From Planctomycetaceae bacterium (lineage in GTDB: Bacteria > Planctomycetota > Planctomycetia > Pirellulales > Lacipirellulaceae): a stretch of 64,000 nt of DNA. Location of the stretch: assembly GCA_002702655.1 (NCBI GenBank), contig PABB01000067.1, forward strand, positions 372,001 through 436,000, written 5' to 3'. Below, one piece after another: positions 59,563 to 64,000 of this stretch. The position numbers and the translations under genes were made by a program. Position 1 is the first letter of the stretch; each line of letters starts with the position of its first letter. Under the pieces are notes generated by a model that was not told the DNA's origin, made no database searches, and saw only the letters and a program-made list of their open reading frames with translations.

Positions 59563-62178
59563 CTAGCGCTGGGTCGCTACCACGACGTCGGCGTGTTGCC
59601 GCCAGACGGCGGCCAGCGCGGCGAGGAGCAGCAGCACGCAGCTCGCGGGCTCGGGGACGGCGTGCTGTCCGGCGATGGCGGCGGGGCCTGAGCCGTATTG
59701 GTCCTGCCAGGCGGGGATGAGCGACTTGTTCGAGCGTTGGATCGCCAGGAAGTCGGCGCCATCGACGTCGCCGTCCGGTTCGCGGTCGGCGGAGAAGAAC
59801 GGCAGGTAGTCGCTCAGCACGATTTGATTGGCGGGGAAGGCGCTGCCCACGCCGTAATTGACGACGAACGAGCCCTCGTCGCCGGTGGTCCTCAGCCGCT
59901 GGCCGGTGAACACGTTGTTGAAAAATCCGTTGAGCGTCGTGGCGCTGAGCACAATGAACTCGTCGTCGACCCCCGGCTCGAAACTGCCCAACAGCGTCAG
60001 GTCCAGCCACCCGTCGATGTTCGACGTGCCCGACACCTGCACAATGTCGTGCAGGGCGCCGGGGATCGTGCCGCCGACTTCGATATCGAGGCGGGCGTCG
60101 TTGCCCTGGGTGTAGTTGCCGGCAATCGCGGTGGCGCCGGCGCCGGGCCCGGCCGAAAAGTCGGGGCCGGGCGCGAGCGTGCCGGCGGGGTTGTTCAGAT
60201 TGCCCAGGAACGACTCGACCTGCAGCTTGCCCCTGTTGAACAGAAACGTGCCGCTGTGCGTGTGGTCGATTTCGGCGGCGGCGACGAACGGCTGGGAAGA
60301 AAACACGCCCGCGGCGCCGATTTCCATTTCGCCGCCCGCCCAGATTTTGACTTCGCCCGAGAAGCGGGCCAGGCCGTCCTCAACGTACAGTCGCCCCGTC
60401 CCCCCCGCGGCGTCCGCCGTGCCGCCGATTCCCGCGTCGATGGCGGTGAGCGTACTGCCGAACCGGACCAACACGTCGCCGTGACTCGCCCCGTTGTTGA
60501 CCGTGCCGATTTCCAGGTGGCGTTGAATCTGCACCGTCGAGCCTTGGGTGATGTCGACCAATCCCGTGCCCGCGACGCCGACCTCGACATCGGAGGTGCT
60601 GGTCCACATCGAGTTGTTCACGCGGACCGTGCCGTCGCCGCCGGCAAATTGGCCGAGCGTGCCGCCGCCCGTGTACAGTTCGGCTTCGTCGAGGACCTGG
60701 ACTTCGGCCGTGCCCGCGCCGCCGACGCGAAACAGGGCAAACCCGAACCCGCGGATCGCTCGCCACAGCGAGCCGGAGCCAGTGACGACGACGTCCACGT
60801 CGCTGCCCGCATTGGTCGCCAGCCGGGCAATCGTGTGCGTCAGCTGGGCGCCCCCTTCGATGCGCATGTCGCCGTCCGTGCCGCCAGCGCCGATGTTCAG
60901 GGCCAGCGTCACGTCCGCCGTGGCGCCCGAGGTGAGCTGCAGCTTGGGCCGGTTGCCCGCCGCGGCGCCGCTGATCGTGTATTCCTCGTTGCCGATAATG
61001 TCCGCAGTGGCCTGAAAATGGCCGCCCGAAACGGTCAATGTGCCGTCGCGGTGGTCGATCGTGCCGCCGGCCGAGTTGTCCAGGCCGGTTTTCGCTTCGA
61101 AGTCGCCGGTCTCCAGCACGAAGGAGGAGTTGCTGTCGAGGACGACGGGTCCGTTGGCGGTGAAGCTGCCCCCGGCGACGCCCAGGACGCCCGTTTCGTG
61201 AACGGAAATTTGCCCTGTTCCGCTAGTGAAGCTGCCGCCATTCACGTCGAGTCGCGCGCTATTGCCCGCCGCCGCGGCGCCGCCGATGTCGATCGTGCCC
61301 GCGCCCTGTTGGTTAAACGACGACCCGCTGGCCACCGAGAAGAACGCCAACTGGCCGGTGCTGGTTCCCGTGCCGATGTTGAAGTTGCCGTCGGTCGTCA
61401 TCGCGCCGCCCGTATCGACGAACAAAAACGCGGTTTGACTGGTATTCGTGCCGGTGGTCATGTTGATGTCGCCGGCGACGCTCAGCGTGGAGTCGGTGCT
61501 GACGCTGACCGATCCTGACGAGCCCGTGACGGCCGAGGCGGCGATATGCAGGTTGCTGCCGATGGTCCCCTTCGAGCCGCTGACCAGTTGCAGCTGGCCC
61601 ATGCTCCCCGAGGCGCCGATGATCGCGGCATTGTTGGCCGAGGTCGCGAGCGTTGAGCCGTTGACCACGACCGTGCCGTCGCCGGACGAGTGGGCGCCGA
61701 CGCGGAGCTGGCCGGTCACGGCGACGTCGGAGCCGTGCTCGATGTCGAGCCGACTGCCGTCGCGCACCCGCAGGACGTTGCCGACGTTCAGGTCCAACGC
61801 ATCGCCGGCGACCCCCAAGACCAAGTCGCCGCCATCTAGCACGGCGTCACCCGTCAGCGAGTAAGTGCGGTCGGTCCCGCTGCTGCGAAACGTGACGTCG
61901 CCGGCGTCGATCTGCAGATCTTCGGTCGTGCGATTGTTGGTGAAGGTGGCCGTGTACGCGCCGGCTTCGTTGAAGATGGCCAAGTCGCCGGAGCCCGGCG
62001 GCGGCGAACTGGTTCCCGTCAACCGGGTCCACGGACCGGCTGAAATGAAGAACCCGTCCAGCGGCAGGCTCCATTCAAAATCGTCGGCGTGCACGGGCAA
62101 CGGAGCGGCGGCGAGGAGCACGACCGCAGCGCGCACGGCCAGCCAGTGGCTGCGCGCAGACAAGCAAGAAATAGACAC
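59563..62178 (-). CDS. PEP-CTERM, dockerin-tailed beta-strand-repeat protein
   Basis: 871 residues if translation begins at the GTG at 62178. A signal-like segment (SHWLAVRAAVVLLAAAPLPVHA) is followed by a long run of beta-strand repeats with Gly/Asp turns (VFRSSGTDRTY-like, LEIGTVNNGASHGDV). Near the end there is a dockerin-like DGDVDGADFLAIQRS and a PEP-CTERM (AVPEPASCVLLLLAALAAV) ending in a basic tail. Surface-anchored via exosortase (family knowledge). There is no stop codon before it: the frame is open through the preceding gene. A GGGGGT sequence lies just upstream of the GTG. Confidence 0.82.
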   Translation of the reverse strand: MSISCLSARSHWLAVRAAVVLLAAAPLPVHADDFEWSLPLDGFFISAGPWTRLTGTSSPPPGSGDLAIFNEAGAYTATFTNNRTTEDLQIDAGDVTFRSSGTDRTYSLTGDAVLDGGDLVLGVAGDALDLNVGNVLRVRDGSRLDIEHGSDVAVTGQLRVGAHSSGDGTVVVNGSTLATSANNAAIIGASGSMGQLQLVSGSKGTIGSNLHIAASAVTGSSGSVSVSTDSTLSVAGDINMTTGTNTSQTAFLFVDTGGAMTTDGNFNIGTGTSTGQLAFFSVASGSSFNQQGAGTIDIGGAAAAGNSARLDVNGGSFTSGTGQISVHETGVLGVAGGSFTANGPVVLDSNSSFVLETGDFEAKTGLDNSAGGTIDHRDGTLTVSGGHFQATADIIGNEEYTISGAAAGNRPKLQLTSGATADVTLALNIGAGGTDGDMRIEGGAQLTHTIARLATNAGSDVDVVVTGSGSLWRAIRGFGFALFRVGGAGTAEVQVLDEAELYTGGGTLGQFAGGDGTVRVNNSMWTSTSDVEVGVAGTGLVDITQGSTVQIQRHLEIGTVNNGASHGDVLVRFGSTLTAIDAGIGGTADAAGGTGRLYVEDGLARFSGEVKIWAGGEMEIGAAGVFSSQPFVAAAEIDHTHSGTFLFNRGKLQVESFLGNLNNPAGTLAPGPDFSAGPGAGATAIAGNYTQGNDARLDIEVGGTIPGALHDIVQVSGTSNIDGWLDLTLLGSFEPGVDDEFIVLSATTLNGFFNNVFTGQRLRTTGDEGSFVVNYGVGSAFPANQIVLSDYLPFFSADREPDGDVDGADFLAIQRSNKSLIPAWQDQYGSGPAAIAGQHAVPEPASCVLLLLAALAAVWRQHADVVVATQR

Positions 62179-64000
62179 AACACCCCCAGCGGCTGAGGTA
62201 AAATCGCGAGCAGGCGACCTCTTTCTACCTCCGGGGTTCGTTATAGACGCGCTGAGTGCGGGAAGCAAAGAAAAACCGGGCGAGCGGGCTCGTACCATCA
62301 AGGCAACGAGGAATGACCCCAACAATAGAATATGCCCAGTCGGTTCCGGAACCGCAGCCGAATACACGGCGGCCGCTGTCGCACCATAGGCTGTCTTCCA
62401 CTGGTCCAGTGAGCCGATACTGGGCGCTTGCTGCCAGGCGAAAAAGTCAGTTGCATCGACGTCGCCATCGGCATCAAAGTCACCGGAGAGCGGGTCGTCT
62501 GAGACAATCTGCGCCGTGTAGACGCCGCCGGCGCCATTTTCCAGCACGACGGCGAACGCGATTAGCCCGTCGTCAGTGAAGTGGAGTTTGCGGCCATTGC
62601 CGCCGGCAGATGTGTCCCAATCGAGAAAATCGAATAGGAGAACTTGCTGCATGTCGACGCCGGGGCCAGGGTCGGCGTCGAAGTAGTCACCGACCCGAAT
62701 GATTTCGTGGATTACACCGTCTTTCGTCGCCCAGATTCCATCGCCGCGATTGTAGTCGTGTTGTCGCAGTTCAACGGTCAGTTCGGCTGTGAACGCCACG
62801 TCTCCCTGGGCGTTGAACATCACGTTGGAGAATGAGTAAAACTCAGCGCCATCGTCTGTACCCGGTCCCAGTTCGGCGTCGTATTCGCGAGCGAGCATCA
62901 CGAGTTCGCCGCCAGCGTTCGTGAAGATTCCGCGATCGGTGGGCGACGCGACGCCAGGTCCGGCGATGGTCCCCCGAAACGCGACGTCGCCGTAGGCATT
63001 GAGTAGTGGAAGAGCCATGCTCGCGACAGTCGTGCCGGGCTGTAGGCCGCTGCCGGCGACCGCATCGCCCAGGCCGATGATTTGCGTGCGATTCGCATCT
63101 GAATCTAGCCAGATGCCTGGAACTTGCGAGCCGTCGCTTGTATCAACTGCTCTGCCGTCGAAGACGATTTCGCCTGAGGCATTGATATCGGCGCTGTAGA
63201 GCGCGGAGAAAGTGAATCCAGGCCCCAGATTCGGACCCAACGATCCGGCATCACCCTCGCGAACGCGCGGTGTCAATACACCATTTTGGTAGGTCCAAAG
63301 TCCACGGTCGTTGCTCGCGTCGACGCCGGCCCCAGCCACCTGCCCCTTGAATACGACTGTCGAGACGTCATTCAAAATGGGCGAATCGAGCGCGACGAAA
63401 TAGTCGCCAGGTTCCAACGCGGGGCCCGGACCCGCGACGCCCGTGCGTGCGATCGTTGTCAGCGCGCCATCCTCGTACAGCCAAATCCCTTCGTCGTTCG
63501 TGGCATCGACGCCTGCACCCGTCAGGCCTGAAATGAATGCGGCATGCCCTTGTGAATTGAACGCGGGACCGCCCGGATATGTGAAGAAGACGCCATCTCC
63601 CAAGCGTGGGCCAAAAGCGTCCGAGCCCTGACGAGCTACTGGGGTAAGGATCCCTCCGGCATCTGTCCATCGTCCATAGTCGTTGTCCGGCGAGACGCCA
63701 TCGCCCGTGAGCGAGGCGGGGAAGAGGACGACGCCAGCCGAGTTGAGTATCGGGTCGTCACTGAATCCCGAGTGATACGACGTCGCGGTGAAGAAGACGT
63801 TGGGTCCCAGACCAGGGCCGGGGCCTGCTGCGCCCTCGCGGGCGACCAACTGCAGTGTCCCATCCGAAGTCTTCCAGACGCCGACATCGTTAGACTCGTC
63901 GACACCGGGACCGCTCAGGGCCGAACGAAAAGCAACCTCGCCCGACTGATTGAGAACCGGCGTCGTGCGGAAGGCGGAGAAGTAGACGCCTTCGCCAAGA
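62179..64000 (-). CDS. PEP-CTERM protein of the NxxGxxAF-repeat type, 5' part missing
   Basis: The frame is open at the right edge and covers at least 607 residues. Repeats with the core NxxGxxAF (NQSGEVAF, NSQGHAAF, NAYGDVAF, NAQGDVAF) recur every ~55 residues. A dockerin-like DFDADGDVDATDFFAWQQ and PEP-CTERM (VPEPTGHILLLGSFLVALMV then RARS) end the protein near 62282. Then the frame runs without a stop codon into the next protein. Whether the tail really continues as one polypeptide is uncertain. Confidence 0.85.

Overview
The window looks like a chromosomal segment of a planctomycete, most likely order Pirellulales. This rests on gene content and style, not on any search. The signs are high GC, PEP-CTERM and dockerin-tailed surface proteins with an exosortase-associated EpsI-type protein, a double-length tandem UvrA, the planctomycete/verrucomicrobial 'small basic protein', a Minf_1886-type protein, a PadR gene coupled to a membrane sensor, and many short palindromic intergenic repeats. 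I saw no rRNA, tRNA, CRISPR array, transposase or prophage.

Layout. 1-5.2 kb: the end of uppP, then type I and type II glutamine synthetases side by side, then a tail-anchored Ser/Thr kinase. 5.2-12 kb: an EpsI-like protein, a PadR/membrane-sensor pair, a TPR-like protein and a Wza-type polysaccharide export protein. 12-21 kb: housekeeping genes (folD, a PhnD-like binding protein, a DoxX protein, a TrmH methyltransferase, an AbrB-like antitoxin, an RlmI-like methyltransferase, an esterase-like hydrolase, a glycosyltransferase, glgC). 21-23 kb: an intact ParDE module and a second ParDE-like module whose toxin carries a nonsense codon. 23-28 kb: groES, a small membrane protein, a Minf_1886 protein, a RicT/PSP1 protein, penicillin acylase and a GDSL hydrolase. 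28.7-36 kb: the giant uvrA. 36-48 kb: a zinc-ribbon-like orphan, a cyclopropane synthase-type methyltransferase, a sigma/anti-sigma/coiled-coil operon, a metal-efflux permease operon, an RRM protein, a DUF485/acetate-type symporter pair and the small basic protein. 48-64 kb: mostly exported proteins (a laminin-G-like protein, hydrolases, an inverse-autotransporter-like barrel fused to a beta-helix, OmpH, an amidase, a GH43-like protein, and two PEP-CTERM proteins, one running off the right edge).

The most unusual feature is a set of palindromic repeats. Short imperfect inverted repeats of several families lie between genes. Members of the same families, or elements built the same way, are also inserted in frame inside genes: at least five in uvrA, all at domain linkers or loops, and one in the RlmI-like methyltransferase. 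This resembles in principle the Rickettsia palindromic elements. Other points to check are the nonsense-mutated ParE with an intact antitoxin, a PEP-CTERM protein that runs without a stop codon into the next gene, and a symporter with a soluble insertion of about 190 residues.
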